Positions 24,662-33,480 of a DNA stretch of 50,754 nucleotides are shown one piece after another. The notes under the pieces were generated by a model. That model searched no databases, had not been told where the DNA came from, and was given only the letters and a program-made list of their open reading frames with translations. Numbering within the stretch: the first letter of the stretch is position 1; the number at the start of each line of letters is the position of its first letter. Origin of the DNA: Wenjunlia tyrosinilytica (lineage in GTDB: Bacteria; Actinomycetota; Actinomycetes; Streptomycetales; Streptomycetaceae); the NCBI RefSeq assembly GCF_014646055.1, contig NZ_BMMS01000038.1, positions 1 through 50,754 of the forward strand, written 5' to 3'. The translations under genes and the position numbers were made by a program.

Positions 24662-25870
24662 ATGGCGACGTACAAGCATCCCGCGCATCCGGGCGGACCG
24701 GGTGCCTGTTCGGGCGAGCGGTGGCAGCGCATGTGGAGCCACCGGGAACAGCTGCTGAAGGTGGCGCGACGGCGGTCGGTGAGCGTCGAGGACGCCGAGG
24801 ACGCGGTGCACGAGGCGATGCTCCGTGCCGTGGAGAACCCGCACGTCGACGACGAACGGCTGGGCGCCTGGCTGACCACGGTGACCATGCGGCTGTGCAT
24901 CGACCGGCACCGCCAGGTCAACCGCGAGGTCGAGGTCCGCAGCCGCTCCACGCTCGCCGCCCCGGGCCCCGTTCCCGTCGAGGAAGTGGTCTGCGACCGC
25001 GCGGAGGCGAAGTGGCTCGCCGATCGGAGCGGGGAACTGCCCGCCCGGCAGGCGCAGGCGCTGCGGCTGAAGTCGGAGGACCGGGACGTCGGCCAGGTCG
25101 CCCACGAGATGGGGTTGAGCTACGAGGCTGTTGAGTCGCTGCTGGCCAGGGCCAGACGCACCCTGCGCAACTCGCTCGCCGGCACGCTCGCCCTCGTGCT
25201 GTGGGTGTGCGACCGAGGCCGGCCCCGCGCGGGCGGTGGCGGGGGCGGTGGCGGGGGCACCCAGGCCGTGGCCATGGTCTCGACGGCGGCGTCGCTGGCA
25301 GTCCTGGGGCTCTCCGTTCCCTACGCGCACGACCCGCAGCCCTCCCGCCCTCCGCAGTCCTCCACCTCCTACCGGACCCCGGGCCCGGCCCTCCCGGGTC
25401 ATCAAGGGCCGCCCCCCGTGTGGGACGACACCAAGGCCCAGTCCCGGGCGGACGGGACCCTCCCGCCCAGCCCCGGCAGGGGTTCCGGCGGCCCGCAGGA
25501 CCTGCTGCCCGCGCTGACCCTTCCCACGATGCCCGGCCTCCCAGCGATTCCGGGGCTGCCCTCCGGGGCGGTCGCGTCCGTTCCCCAGGTGCCCGACGTG
25601 CCATCCGTGCCGTCCGTGCCGCCCATGTCGGATGTGCCGCCGGTGCCGTCCGTGCCGGATGTGCCGGATGTGCCGTCGACGCCGAAGGTGCCGTCCGTTC
25701 CCTCGCTCTCTCACCCTCCGCACGTCTCGCTGACGCCCGCGGTGCCTTCGGTCCCCACCAAGACCACCGGAGCCGTCAAGACCGCCGCAGCCCCCTGGAC
25801 CACCACCACGGCCCCCGGTGCCGGCGCCCTCACCCCCGTCCCCACGGACGCGCCTGTCCCCCAGCGCTGA
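24662..25870 (+). CDS. ECF sigma factor with polyglycine linker, membrane segment and Val-Pro tail
   Basis: The 402-residue protein has sigma region 2 at about residues 27-90 (VEDAEDAVHEAMLRAVENP, GAWLTTVTMRLCIDRHRQ) and region 4 at about 125-175 (LPARQAQALRLKS, VAHEMGLSYEAVESLLARAR). A run of nine glycines (191-199) leads to a hydrophobic helix (about 201-220). The remaining 180 residues are Pro-rich with many Val-Pro-Ser/Asp repeats (VPDVPSVPSVPP and similar) and could span the cell wall. The sigma factor therefore looks tethered to the membrane and would need proteolysis or conformational release. ATG 24662 is preceded by aagggg. No separate anti-sigma gene is adjacent, so the tail may supply that function. 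That is inference. Confidence 0.75.
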   Translation: MATYKHPAHPGGPGACSGERWQRMWSHREQLLKVARRRSVSVEDAEDAVHEAMLRAVENPHVDDERLGAWLTTVTMRLCIDRHRQVNREVEVRSRSTLAAPGPVPVEEVVCDRAEAKWLADRSGELPARQAQALRLKSEDRDVGQVAHEMGLSYEAVESLLARARRTLRNSLAGTLALVLWVCDRGRPRAGGGGGGGGGTQAVAMVSTAASLAVLGLSVPYAHDPQPSRPPQSSTSYRTPGPALPGHQGPPPVWDDTKAQSRADGTLPPSPGRGSGGPQDLLPALTLPTMPGLPAIPGLPSGAVASVPQVPDVPSVPSVPPMSDVPPVPSVPDVPDVPSTPKVPSVPSLSHPPHVSLTPAVPSVPTKTTGAVKTAAAPWTTTTAPGAGALTPVPTDAPVPQR

Positions 25871-25923
25871 CCCGGGTCCGGCCACCCCGCGGCACACCCC
25901 GCCCCGAGCCGACGCCGGGACAC

Positions 25924-26075
25924 CCCGACCGGCACCCCGTCCAGCCCCGACCGGCAACCCCGACCGGCACCCCGTCCAACCCCGACCGGCGACCCCGACC
26001 GGCACCCCGTCCAACCCCCACCGGCACCCCGTCCAGCCCTGACCGGCACCCCGTCCAGCCCTGACCGGCCCTGAC
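25924..26075 (+). repeat. Tandem repeat of a 22-bp GC-rich unit
   Basis: About five imperfect copies of a unit close to ccccgaccggcaccccgtcc plus two bases occur here, mixed with two 13-base half units (for example ccccgaccggcga). The core caccccgtcca recurs five times, near 25933, 25968, 26003, 26025 and 26047. The repeat begins about 50 bases after the sigma factor stop. It is a minisatellite, not a CRISPR array, because there are no unique spacers. Confidence 0.8.
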
Positions 26076-26459
26076 CGGCGCCCCGCGGGCCTGTCAAAAA
26101 ATCTTCCCTTCTCCGCGACGGACGCCCCGCCCGCCCCCGTAGAGCAGATGACAGACCTGCTCCACGCACACGGGAAGGGGATCGCCAAGTGGGCCCAGTG
26201 GCTCGACACAGGTGCGGGACGGAGCCCGCCGACCTCCGCGTCGTTTCGCGGGCGGCCGGGGACGCCGCTCGTTGTCTGCCCGCGCGCACCCCATGCCCTG
26301 TTGGAAACAGGGTTCCGAGCGGGCGGCACCGCCTCGCGCACCGAGCGCGGGCGGTGACCTGAGCTGCCGGGTGTGCGGACTCTTCCCCCCTCCTTCTGGT
26401 CCGCACACCCGGCTTCGCCTCCGCATCGTCCGTCCGTCCACGGCTGAAGGGTGTCCCAG
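26076..26459. other. Upstream region of the mce operon
   Basis: No gene is supported here. It holds a small hairpin (ccctgtt/aacaggg, 26296-26312) and a long perfect hairpin at 26366-26413, described separately. The ribosome site gaaggg for mkl is at 26446-26451. Confidence 0.45.
26366..26413 (+). promoter_or_regulatory. Perfect 14-bp inverted repeat in the mce leader
   Basis: The arms gccgggtgtgcgga (26366-26379) and tccgcacacccggc (26400-26413) are exact complements separated by a 20-base pyrimidine-rich loop. It ends 46 bases before the mkl ATG. It could be a two-half-site operator for a TetR/GntR-type regulator, an attenuator, or a terminator of upstream transcription. Confidence 0.55.
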
Positions 26460-27419
26460 ATGGGTGTCGAGATCTGTGTGGAAGGGCTGACCAAGTCCTT
26501 CGGCCACCAGGTCATCTGGCGGGACGTCTCGCTGACCCTGCCCGCCGGGGAGATCTCGGTCATGCTCGGTCCCTCGGGCACGGGCAAGTCGGTCTTCCTC
26601 AAGACGCTCGTCGGTCTGCTGAAACCGGACCGGGGCTCGATCACGATCGCGGGCCGGGACATCACCCGGCTGCGCGAGCACGACCTCTACGAGGTGCGGA
26701 AACTCTTCGGCGTCCTCTTCCAGGACGGCGCCCTGTTCGGCTCGATGGACCTGTACGACAACATCGCCTTCCCCTTGCGCGAGCACACCCGCAAGCCGGA
26801 GAGCGAGATCAGGCGGATCGTCCTCGAGAAGATGGACATGGTCGGCCTGATCGGAGCCGAGAGGAAGCTGCCCGGCGAGATCTCCGGCGGCATGCGCAAG
26901 CGCGCGGGGCTGGCCCGGGCGCTGGTGCTCGATCCGGAGATCATCCTCTTCGACGAGCCCGACTCCGGTCTGGACCCGGTGCGGGTGGCATACCTCAACC
27001 AGTTGATCGTCGATCTCAACGCGCAGATCAACGCGACCTTCCTCATCGTCACCCACGACATCGCCTCGGCCCGGCAGGTGCCCGACAACATCGGGCTGCT
27101 CTTCCGCCGCGAACTGGTGATGTTCGGCCCCCGTCAGGTGCTGCTCGACAGCGACGAGCCGGTCGTCGGCCAGTTCCTCAACGGCCGGATGCAGGGGCCG
27201 ATCGGTATGGCTGAGGAGAAGGACGCGGCCCAGGTCGAACAGGAACTGGCCGAGCTCGGCGCCGGGCACCGCCGCGGCCCGCAGGGCGGCAAGGGCGCGA
27301 CGGGTGCGGGGGTCACTCCGCGTCTGCTGCCCAGCCCCGGCATCGTCCGGCCGCCTCGCTGGCAGGACATCGCGGACCGGGAGTCCGGGCCGCGCGCACG
27401 GGAGGGGGCGGACCTGTGA
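26460..27419 (+). CDS. mkl: Mce transporter ATPase (Mkl/MceG, MlaF-like)
   Basis: The 319-residue ATPase powers lipid or sterol import through the YrbE permeases and the Mce proteins encoded downstream. Walker A is GPSGTGKS (37-44), the Q loop is in VLFQDGALFGS, the signature is ISGGMRKRAGLARAL, Walker B is IILFDEPDSGLDP, and the switch His is in VTHDIASA. The last 80 residues form the Mce-specific extension with MQGPIGMAEEKDA. ATG 26460 has gaaggg eight bases upstream; GTG 26451 is a possible alternative. The GTGA overlap with the next gene shows operon coupling. In mycobacteria one MceG usually serves several unlinked mce operons, whereas here it leads the operon. Confidence 0.93.
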   Translation: MGVEICVEGLTKSFGHQVIWRDVSLTLPAGEISVMLGPSGTGKSVFLKTLVGLLKPDRGSITIAGRDITRLREHDLYEVRKLFGVLFQDGALFGSMDLYDNIAFPLREHTRKPESEIRRIVLEKMDMVGLIGAERKLPGEISGGMRKRAGLARALVLDPEIILFDEPDSGLDPVRVAYLNQLIVDLNAQINATFLIVTHDIASARQVPDNIGLLFRRELVMFGPRQVLLDSDEPVVGQFLNGRMQGPIGMAEEKDAAQVEQELAELGAGHRRGPQGGKGATGAGVTPRLLPSPGIVRPPRWQDIADRESGPRAREGADL

Positions 27420-28186
27420 GCCTGTCGCCCACCGCGGGTCTGCGGCACACGGGCAGCCTGTTCGCGCTGGCCCTGGACGTCCTCCGTACGCTGCCACGGC
27501 GGCCGTTCCAGGCGCGGGAGTTCATCCAGCAGGCATGGTTCGTCGCCGGTGTGACGATCCTGCCCACCGCACTGGTCTCCATCCCGTTCGGGGCCGTGAT
27601 CGCCCTGCAGATCGGCAGCCTGACCAGGCAGCTCGGCGCCCAATCCTTCTCCGGAGCCGCGTCCGTGCTGGCCGTCCTGCGGGAGGCCTCGCCCATCGTG
27701 ACGGCCCTGTTGATCGCGGGAGCCGGCGGCTCGGCGATCTGCGCGGACCTGGGGGCGCGCAAGATCCGTGAGGAGATCGACGCCATGGAGGTGCTCGGCA
27801 TCGACCCGATCCACCGCCTCGTCGTGCCTCGCGTCCTGGCCTCGATGGCCGTCGCGGTCCTGCTCAACGGGCTGGTCTCGGTGGTCGGGGTGGCCGGCGG
27901 CTACTTCTTCAACGTGGTCCTCCAGCACGGCACCCCCGGCGCCTATCTGGCCTCCTTCACCACCCTCGCCCAGCTGCCCGACCTGTGGACGGCGGAGCTG
28001 AAGGCGCTGGTCTTCGGCGCCATCGCGGCGATCGTCGCCTCGTACAAGGGCCTGACGGCCAAGGGCGGTCCGAAGGGTGTGGGCGACGCGGTGAACCAGT
28101 CGGTGGTGATCACCTTCATGTTGCTCTTCGTCACGAACTTCGTGATGACCGCCGTGTACTTCCAAGTCGTTCCGCAGAGGGGATAG
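27416..28186 (+). CDS. yrbEA: Mce permease subunit YrbEA (MlaE-like)
   Basis: The 256-residue integral membrane protein is one half of the permease pair of the Mce importer. It has five to six hydrophobic segments, a conserved loop LGARKIREEIDAMEVLGIDP near residues 110-130 (the EExDAMEVLG motif of the MlaE family that contacts the ATPase), and an amphipathic N-terminal helix. GTG 27416 overlaps the mkl stop. The gene is followed after two bases by yrbEB. No lesion is seen. Confidence 0.92.
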   Translation: MSLSPTAGLRHTGSLFALALDVLRTLPRRPFQAREFIQQAWFVAGVTILPTALVSIPFGAVIALQIGSLTRQLGAQSFSGAASVLAVLREASPIVTALLIAGAGGSAICADLGARKIREEIDAMEVLGIDPIHRLVVPRVLASMAVAVLLNGLVSVVGVAGGYFFNVVLQHGTPGAYLASFTTLAQLPDLWTAELKALVFGAIAAIVASYKGLTAKGGPKGVGDAVNQSVVITFMLLFVTNFVMTAVYFQVVPQRG

Positions 28187-28188
28187 CG

Positions 28189-29016
28189 ATGGCTCTGGCG
28201 GATCGAGTCTTCGGACGGCCGCTCCGCTCCCTGGAGGAGCTCGGCGACCAGCTGTCGTTCTACGGGCGCTCGCTGGGCTGGACCGGCCGCACACTGCGCC
28301 GCTACAAGAAGGAAGTCCTGCGCCTGCTCGCCGAGGTGAGCTTCGGCCGAGGCGCGCTGGCGGTCGTCGGCGGCACCGTCGGCGTCATCGCCTTCCTGTC
28401 CTTCTTCACCGGCACCGAGGTCGGGCTCCAGGGGTACGCCGCCCTCAACCAGTTGGGCACGTCCAACTTCGTGGCGTTCCTGTCCGCCTACTTCAACACC
28501 CGCGAGATCGCTCCCCTGGTGTCCGGCCTGGCGCTGTCCGCGACGGTCGGCGCGGGGTTCACCGCCCAGCTCGGCGCCATGCGGATCAGCGAGGAGGTCG
28601 ACGCTCTCGAGGTGATGGGCATCCCCTCGCTGCCGTTCCTGGTGACCGCCCGGATGATCGCCGGGTTCGTGGCGGTGATCCCGCTGTACGTGGTCGGCCT
28701 GCTGTCCTCCTACTTCGCCGCCCGCACGATCACCACCGGCTACTACGGCCAGTCGCCGGGCACCTACGACCATTACTTCCAGCAGTATCTGCCGCCCGTC
28801 GACGTGCTCTGGTCGTTCGGCAAGGTGATCGTCTTCGCCGTCGTGATCATCCTCGTGCACTGCTACCACGGCTACTACGCGAAGGGCGGCCCGGCGGGCG
28901 TCGGCGTCGCGGTCGGCCGCGCGGTGCGCACCTCCATCGTCGCGGTCAACATCCTTGACTTCTTCCTCAGCCTGGCGATCTGGGGAGCCAACACGACCGT
29001 GCGGATCGCGGGGTAG
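28189..29016 (+). CDS. yrbEB: Mce permease subunit YrbEB (MlaE-like)
   Basis: The 275-residue protein is the second permease half. It carries the MlaE-family loop LGAMRISEEVDALEVMGIPS near residues 125-145 and repeated hydrophobic helices, ending with LDFFLSLAIWGANTTVRIAG. ATG 28189 lies two bases after the yrbEA stop with agagggga just upstream as ribosome site. The next gene, mceA, starts three bases after its stop. Together with YrbEA it forms the membrane channel that receives lipid from the Mce tunnel. Confidence 0.92.
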   Translation: MALADRVFGRPLRSLEELGDQLSFYGRSLGWTGRTLRRYKKEVLRLLAEVSFGRGALAVVGGTVGVIAFLSFFTGTEVGLQGYAALNQLGTSNFVAFLSAYFNTREIAPLVSGLALSATVGAGFTAQLGAMRISEEVDALEVMGIPSLPFLVTARMIAGFVAVIPLYVVGLLSSYFAARTITTGYYGQSPGTYDHYFQQYLPPVDVLWSFGKVIVFAVVIILVHCYHGYYAKGGPAGVGVAVGRAVRTSIVAVNILDFFLSLAIWGANTTVRIAG

Positions 29017-29019
29017 CCG

Positions 29020-30315
29020 ATGCTGATGCGCGAAACCACCCCGCCGTCGAGGACCGCGGTGCTCTCCCGGCCGGCCGAACTGCGGCTGTACGGCGCCGTC
29101 TTCATCGCGGTCATCGCGCTGCTGCTGTCCCTGACCGTCGCGGTCTACCAGCAGGTCTTCACCTCCGTCGTCCGGATCACGCTGCAGGCCGACACCATCG
29201 GCAACCAACTGGAGCCGCCCGCCGACGTCAAACTGCGCGGGCTGATCGTCGGAGAGGTCCGCCATGTGCGGGCCGACGGCGAGAAGGCCACCCTCGACAT
29301 CGCGTTGAAGCCCGAGCACGTCACCCTCATCCCCTCCGACGTCCACGCGCGCCTGCTGCCCAAGACGCTGTTCGGCGAGAAGTACGTCGACCTGGTCGTC
29401 CCCGAGCGGCACTCCGCACGCCCCATCCGGGCCGGGGACGTGATCACCCAGGACCGCACCAGGCTCGGCATCGAGCTCCAGCGGCTGATGAACGACCTGC
29501 TGCCGCTGCTGCGCACGGTCGAGCCCGGCAAGCTCAACGCCACGTTGTCCGCGTTCTCCACCGCGCTCGAAGGGCGCGGCGACCGGATCGGCGCCAATCT
29601 GACCCGGCTGGACCGCTACCTGGGCAGGCTCAATCCGCACATGCCGGCCCTGAAGACCGATATCTCCCGGTTCGCCGATGTGGCGGAGGTCTACGGCGAC
29701 GCCGCCCCCGACCTGTTGAGAGTGCTGGACAACGCGATCACCGGCAGCCGGACCCTCGTGGACAAGAAGAAGGCGCTCGCGTCCCTGCTGAGCGGGACCA
29801 CGTCGTTCGCCGGCACCGCGCAGGACGTACTCGACGAGAACTCCGACCGGATCATCTCCCTCAACCGCCTCTCCCGTCCCACGCTGGCCCTGCTCGCCCG
29901 CTACTCGCCCGAATACCCCTGCCTGCTGGGCGGGCTGACGAGGTCGCAGCCGCTGGCGGAGCAGGCGTTCGGCGCTGGGCGGATGCACATCACCCTGGAG
30001 GTCGTCCTGCCGCGATCCGCCTACCGCCCCGGCGAGGAACCGCGCTACGCCGACCGCTCGGGGCCCAACTGCAGAGGGCTGCCGCGTCCGGGCATTCCCG
30101 CCCCCGGCGTCAAGCTCAACGACGGAACGAAGGCCGCGGGCGCGGCAGGCGCCTCCCCCGGCGGGCACGGCACCGTGACCGGGACCGCGGCGGAGCAGCA
30201 TGTGATCGGTTCGCTCGTCGCCCCCGTCCTGGGGGTTCCCGCGGACGAGGTGCCGTCGGTGGCGACCCTGCTGTTCGGCCCGATGGCCCGGGGTACGGCG
30301 GTGAGCGTCGTATGA
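29020..30315 (+). CDS. mceA: Mce-family substrate-binding protein MceA
   Basis: The 431-residue protein is the first of six Mce subunits thought to form a tunnel across the cell envelope. It has one N-terminal membrane helix (about residues 22-45, LYGAVFIAVIALLLSLTVAV) and an MCE domain at about 48-125 (DVKLRGLIVGEVRHVRADG, FGEKYVDLVVP). A long helical region follows, and the C-terminus has CLLGGL and a variable Gly/Ala-rich end. ATG 29020 follows the yrbEB stop by three bases. Its stop overlaps mceB by four. The order from here to mceF matches the mycobacterial arrangement. Confidence 0.9.
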   Translation: MLMRETTPPSRTAVLSRPAELRLYGAVFIAVIALLLSLTVAVYQQVFTSVVRITLQADTIGNQLEPPADVKLRGLIVGEVRHVRADGEKATLDIALKPEHVTLIPSDVHARLLPKTLFGEKYVDLVVPERHSARPIRAGDVITQDRTRLGIELQRLMNDLLPLLRTVEPGKLNATLSAFSTALEGRGDRIGANLTRLDRYLGRLNPHMPALKTDISRFADVAEVYGDAAPDLLRVLDNAITGSRTLVDKKKALASLLSGTTSFAGTAQDVLDENSDRIISLNRLSRPTLALLARYSPEYPCLLGGLTRSQPLAEQAFGAGRMHITLEVVLPRSAYRPGEEPRYADRSGPNCRGLPRPGIPAPGVKLNDGTKAAGAAGASPGGHGTVTGTAAEQHVIGSLVAPVLGVPADEVPSVATLLFGPMARGTAVSVV

Positions 30316-31340
30316 GGGCCGGGGAAACGACCGCTCCGCTCGTCAAGTTCGGCATCTTCGCGGTGGTGACCGCGCTGGCGACCACCGTGCTCGCCGCCAC
30401 CATCGTCAACTTCCGCCTGACGCCCACCGACACGTACTCCGCGGTGTTCAGCGACGTCACCAGCCTGGAGACGGGCGACGACATCCGGGTCGCCGGTGTG
30501 CGGGTCGGGGAAGTCGAGGACATCCGGATCAAGGACCGGACGCTGGCCGAGGTGAGGTTCACGGTCTCCCGCGACCGTCCGCTGCTGTCCGGCACCCGCG
30601 CGGTGATCCGCTACCGCACCCTGGTCGGGCAGCGGTACATCGCCCTGACCGAGGGGCCGGGCCGGGGCACACGGCTGCGCCCGGGCAGCCGGATCCCGCT
30701 CTCAAGGACGGAGCCGGCGCTCGATCTGAACGCCCTGCTGAACGGGTTCAAGCCGCTGTTCGCCGCCCTGAGCCCGAAGGACGTCAACCAGTTGGCCTTC
30801 GAGATCATCAAGACCCTCCAGGGCGAGGGCGGCACGGTCAACAGCCTGCTCGCCCACACCGCCTCGCTCACCTCGTCCCTCGCGGACCGCGACAAGCTCA
30901 TCGGCTCCGTCGTGGACAACCTCAACGAGGTGCTCGGCACCGTGGACAGGCGAAGCGCCAAGTTCTCCTCACTGCTGAGGCAGTTGCGGCGGGTGGTCTC
31001 GGGCCTGTCGTCGGACCGCAGGGCCATCGGCGACTCGCTGACGGGGATCAGCGACCTGTCCGCCGCGACGTCCGGTCTGCTCGAGCAGGGCCGTCCGGCG
31101 CTGAAGACCGACATCGCCGGGCTGTCCAAGCTCTCCGGGACGCTCGACGACAACGGAAGGACCGTGGAGGGCGTGCTGAAACGGCTGCCGCGCAAGCTCA
31201 ACAAGCTGACCGGGACAGCGTCCTACGGGTCCTGGTTCAACTTCTACCTGTGCGACTTCGACGGCCGGATCGTGCTGCCGAAGACCGCGGAGGCGATCAC
31301 CCCCGACTTCCACGTCGGCCGAGCGAGGTGCGGCCGGTGA
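30312..31340 (+). CDS. mceB: Mce-family protein MceB
   Basis: The 342-residue protein has an N-terminal membrane helix (about residues 11-33, KFGIFAVVTALATTVLAATI) and an MCE domain at about 38-115 (TGDDIRVAGVRVGEVEDIRI, VGQRYIALTEGPGRG). A predicted long helix to about 270 follows, with a C-terminal NFYLCDFDGRIVLP motif seen in MceB proteins. ATG 30312 overlaps the mceA stop (ATGA). It is expected to stack with MceA and MceC-F in the periplasm-like space to pass lipid. Confidence 0.9.
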   Translation: MRAGETTAPLVKFGIFAVVTALATTVLAATIVNFRLTPTDTYSAVFSDVTSLETGDDIRVAGVRVGEVEDIRIKDRTLAEVRFTVSRDRPLLSGTRAVIRYRTLVGQRYIALTEGPGRGTRLRPGSRIPLSRTEPALDLNALLNGFKPLFAALSPKDVNQLAFEIIKTLQGEGGTVNSLLAHTASLTSSLADRDKLIGSVVDNLNEVLGTVDRRSAKFSSLLRQLRRVVSGLSSDRRAIGDSLTGISDLSAATSGLLEQGRPALKTDIAGLSKLSGTLDDNGRTVEGVLKRLPRKLNKLTGTASYGSWFNFYLCDFDGRIVLPKTAEAITPDFHVGRARCGR

Positions 31341-32341
31341 CCCCCTTCCGCGAGCGCAACCCCGTGACGATCGGAGCCGTCGGGCTCACCGTGGTCGTGC
31401 TCCTGATCGTCGCGGCGTTCAATGTCCAGGACCTGCCGCTGATCGGCAGCGGCGAGAGGTACACGGCCGCCTTCTCCGAGGCGGGCGGCCTCAAGTCCGG
31501 TGACGAGGTGCGGATCGCCGGGGTGAAGGTGGGCAAGGTCGACGACGTCGACCTCGACGGGGACCATGTGCGGGTCACCTTCCGGATCAAGGAAGGGCCG
31601 CGCTTCGGCACCCGCACCGGCGCCTCGATCCGGGTCAAGACCATCCTCGGCGCCAAGTACCTGTCGCTGGAGCCCAAGGGGCCCGGCCGGCTGTCTCCCG
31701 GGACCGAGATCCCGCTGAGCCGCACGGTCTCCGCCTACGACGTGGTGGCGGCGTTCAGCGACCTCACCACGACCACGGAGAAGGTCGACACCCGGCAGCT
31801 GGCTACGGCCATGAGGACGATGTCCTCGACGTTCAAGGACTCACCGGCGGAGGTCAGGGCGTCCATCAGGGGCCTGTCCCGGCTCTCCCGGACGGTCTCC
31901 TCCCGCGACCAGGCGCTGCGCGACCTGCTCGATCATGCCCGGGGCGTCACCGGTGTGCTCTCCGACCGCTCGGACGACCTCACCACGCTGATCGACGACG
32001 GCGGCAAGCTGTTCCGGGAGATCAGCGCCCGGCGCAGGGCGATCCACGCCCTGCTGAAGAACGCCTCGGCGCTGGGTGTGCAGCTGTCCGGTCTGGTCGC
32101 CGACAACCGGCGGCAGATCGGTCCGGCCCTCAAACGCCTGAACGCGGTGGTGACCCTGCTCAAGCGCAACGAGGGCAGCCTCAACCGCAGCGTCAAGCTG
32201 CTGGCGCCCTTCGCCCGGGTCTTCACCAACACCCTCGGCAACGGCCGCTGGTTCGACAGCTATGTGCAGAACCTCGTCGCCGTTCCCGTGGCCCCGAAGA
32301 ACGGTCCATCCGCGAAGACACCCTCAGGAGGGTCACGATGA
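31337..32341 (+). CDS. mceC: Mce-family protein MceC
   Basis: The 334-residue protein has an N-terminal membrane helix (about residues 10-28, VTIGAVGLTVVVLLIVAAF) and an MCE domain at about 37-115 (SGDEVRIAGVKVGKVDDVDL, ILGAKYLSLEPKGPG). Helical repeats follow, ending in NTLGNGRWFDSYVQNL. GTG 31337 overlaps the mceB stop (GTGA) and has gagg eight bases upstream; an in-frame GTG at 31328 is possible but less favoured. Its stop overlaps mceD. No lesion is seen. Confidence 0.9.
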   Translation: MTPFRERNPVTIGAVGLTVVVLLIVAAFNVQDLPLIGSGERYTAAFSEAGGLKSGDEVRIAGVKVGKVDDVDLDGDHVRVTFRIKEGPRFGTRTGASIRVKTILGAKYLSLEPKGPGRLSPGTEIPLSRTVSAYDVVAAFSDLTTTTEKVDTRQLATAMRTMSSTFKDSPAEVRASIRGLSRLSRTVSSRDQALRDLLDHARGVTGVLSDRSDDLTTLIDDGGKLFREISARRRAIHALLKNASALGVQLSGLVADNRRQIGPALKRLNAVVTLLKRNEGSLNRSVKLLAPFARVFTNTLGNGRWFDSYVQNLVAVPVAPKNGPSAKTPSGGSR

Positions 32342-33480
32342 GCCGGCGCTTCGCCCGCCGCCTGGCGCTCGTACCGGTGCTGTTGCTCGTGGCCGGCCTG
32401 GCCTTCGTGTTCTGGCCGAGGCCGCGGCAGGTCGAGGTCACCGCGTACTTCCCGCGAACGGTCGGGATCTACCCCGGATCCGACGTCCGGGTGCTCGGCG
32501 TCAAGATCGGCGAGGTCACCTCCATCAAGCCGCAGGGCCGCTCCGTGCGGGTCGGGCTGCGGTACGAGGCCGGCCGCAAGGTCCCCGCGGACGCCAAGGC
32601 CGCCATCATCAACTCCTCGGTGGTCAGCGACCGCTACGTGCAGCTGCTGCCGGTGTACCGGGGCGGTCCGGCGATGAGGAACGGCGCCGTCATCCCCGAG
32701 CGGCGCACGGCCGTACCCGTCGAGCTGGACCGGATCTTCGACAGCCTCCACACGACGGCCGGCGCCCTCGGTCCCCGCGGGGCCAACAAGGACGGGGCGC
32801 TGTCCGAACTCCTCGGCGTCAGCGCGTCCAACCTGCACGGCCAGGGCGACCAGCTGCACCGGACCGTCGAGGACCTGTCCACGGCGGTCACCACCTTGTC
32901 GGACGGCCGCGGGGACCTGTTCGGGACGGTCCGCAATCTGCAGGTGTTCACCGCGGCTCTGGCGTCCGACGACGGCGATGTCCGCTCGTTCAACGAGAGC
33001 CTGGCCACGGTGGCCGGGCAGCTCTCCGGTGAGCGCGAGGACCTCGCGGCGGCGCTGAAGCACTTGGCGGCAGCGCTTCCCGAGGTGGCCGACTTCGTGC
33101 GCGACAACAAGAAGTCGCTCACCTCCAATGTGAAGGACCTCAGCCAGGTCACCCGCGTGCTGGTCGAACAGCGCGCCGCGCTGCGGGAGCTGATGGACGT
33201 GGTGCCCACCGGCCTCGGGAACCTCGCCAACGCGTACAACCCGGCGTCGGGAACGCTCGACACGCGCAACAACGCCGAGCAGGCCCAGGATCCGGGCGGC
33301 GCGCTCTGCTCGCTGCTGAAGTCGGCGGGTCGGAAGGGGGACTGCGCCCGGTTGCGCAAGCTCTTCGACTCCCTGCCGGACCTGCCGTCCGGCGATCCCC
33401 TCACCGGAGCGCCGAAGTCGTCACCGGCCACCGCCTCGATGGACCGCACGCTCGGCGGAATCCTGGGAGGCAAGGCATGA
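32338..33480 (+). CDS. mceD: Mce-family protein MceD
   Basis: The 380-residue protein starts with a short Arg-rich stretch and a membrane helix (about residues 9-27, LALVPVLLLVAGLAFVFW). An MCE domain follows at about 30-108 (PGSDVRVLGVKIGEVTSIKP, VSDRYVQLLPVY). A helical middle and the MceD-type segment LGNLANAYNPASGTLDTRNN near 295-315 come next, with two Cys after it. ATG 32338 overlaps the mceC stop, and the stop overlaps mceE. It belongs to the same lipid-import assembly. Confidence 0.9.
   Translation: MSRRFARRLALVPVLLLVAGLAFVFWPRPRQVEVTAYFPRTVGIYPGSDVRVLGVKIGEVTSIKPQGRSVRVGLRYEAGRKVPADAKAAIINSSVVSDRYVQLLPVYRGGPAMRNGAVIPERRTAVPVELDRIFDSLHTTAGALGPRGANKDGALSELLGVSASNLHGQGDQLHRTVEDLSTAVTTLSDGRGDLFGTVRNLQVFTAALASDDGDVRSFNESLATVAGQLSGEREDLAAALKHLAAALPEVADFVRDNKKSLTSNVKDLSQVTRVLVEQRAALRELMDVVPTGLGNLANAYNPASGTLDTRNNAEQAQDPGGALCSLLKSAGRKGDCARLRKLFDSLPDLPSGDPLTGAPKSSPATASMDRTLGGILGGKA

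Noticed and set aside
25924-26075. Possible CRISPR array
   Set aside because: Repeats are contiguous and imperfect with no unique spacers, and no cas genes are present.
24596-26665. 689-codon minus-strand open frame over the sigma gene and minisatellite
   Set aside because: Its repeated VGAGRGAG-like stretches are just the minisatellite read backwards; the sigma factor on the other strand is real.
27943-30201. 752-codon minus-strand open frame
   Set aside because: It is antisense to yrbEA, yrbEB and mceA, with low-complexity Gly/Asp/Arg content; a GC-bias artefact.
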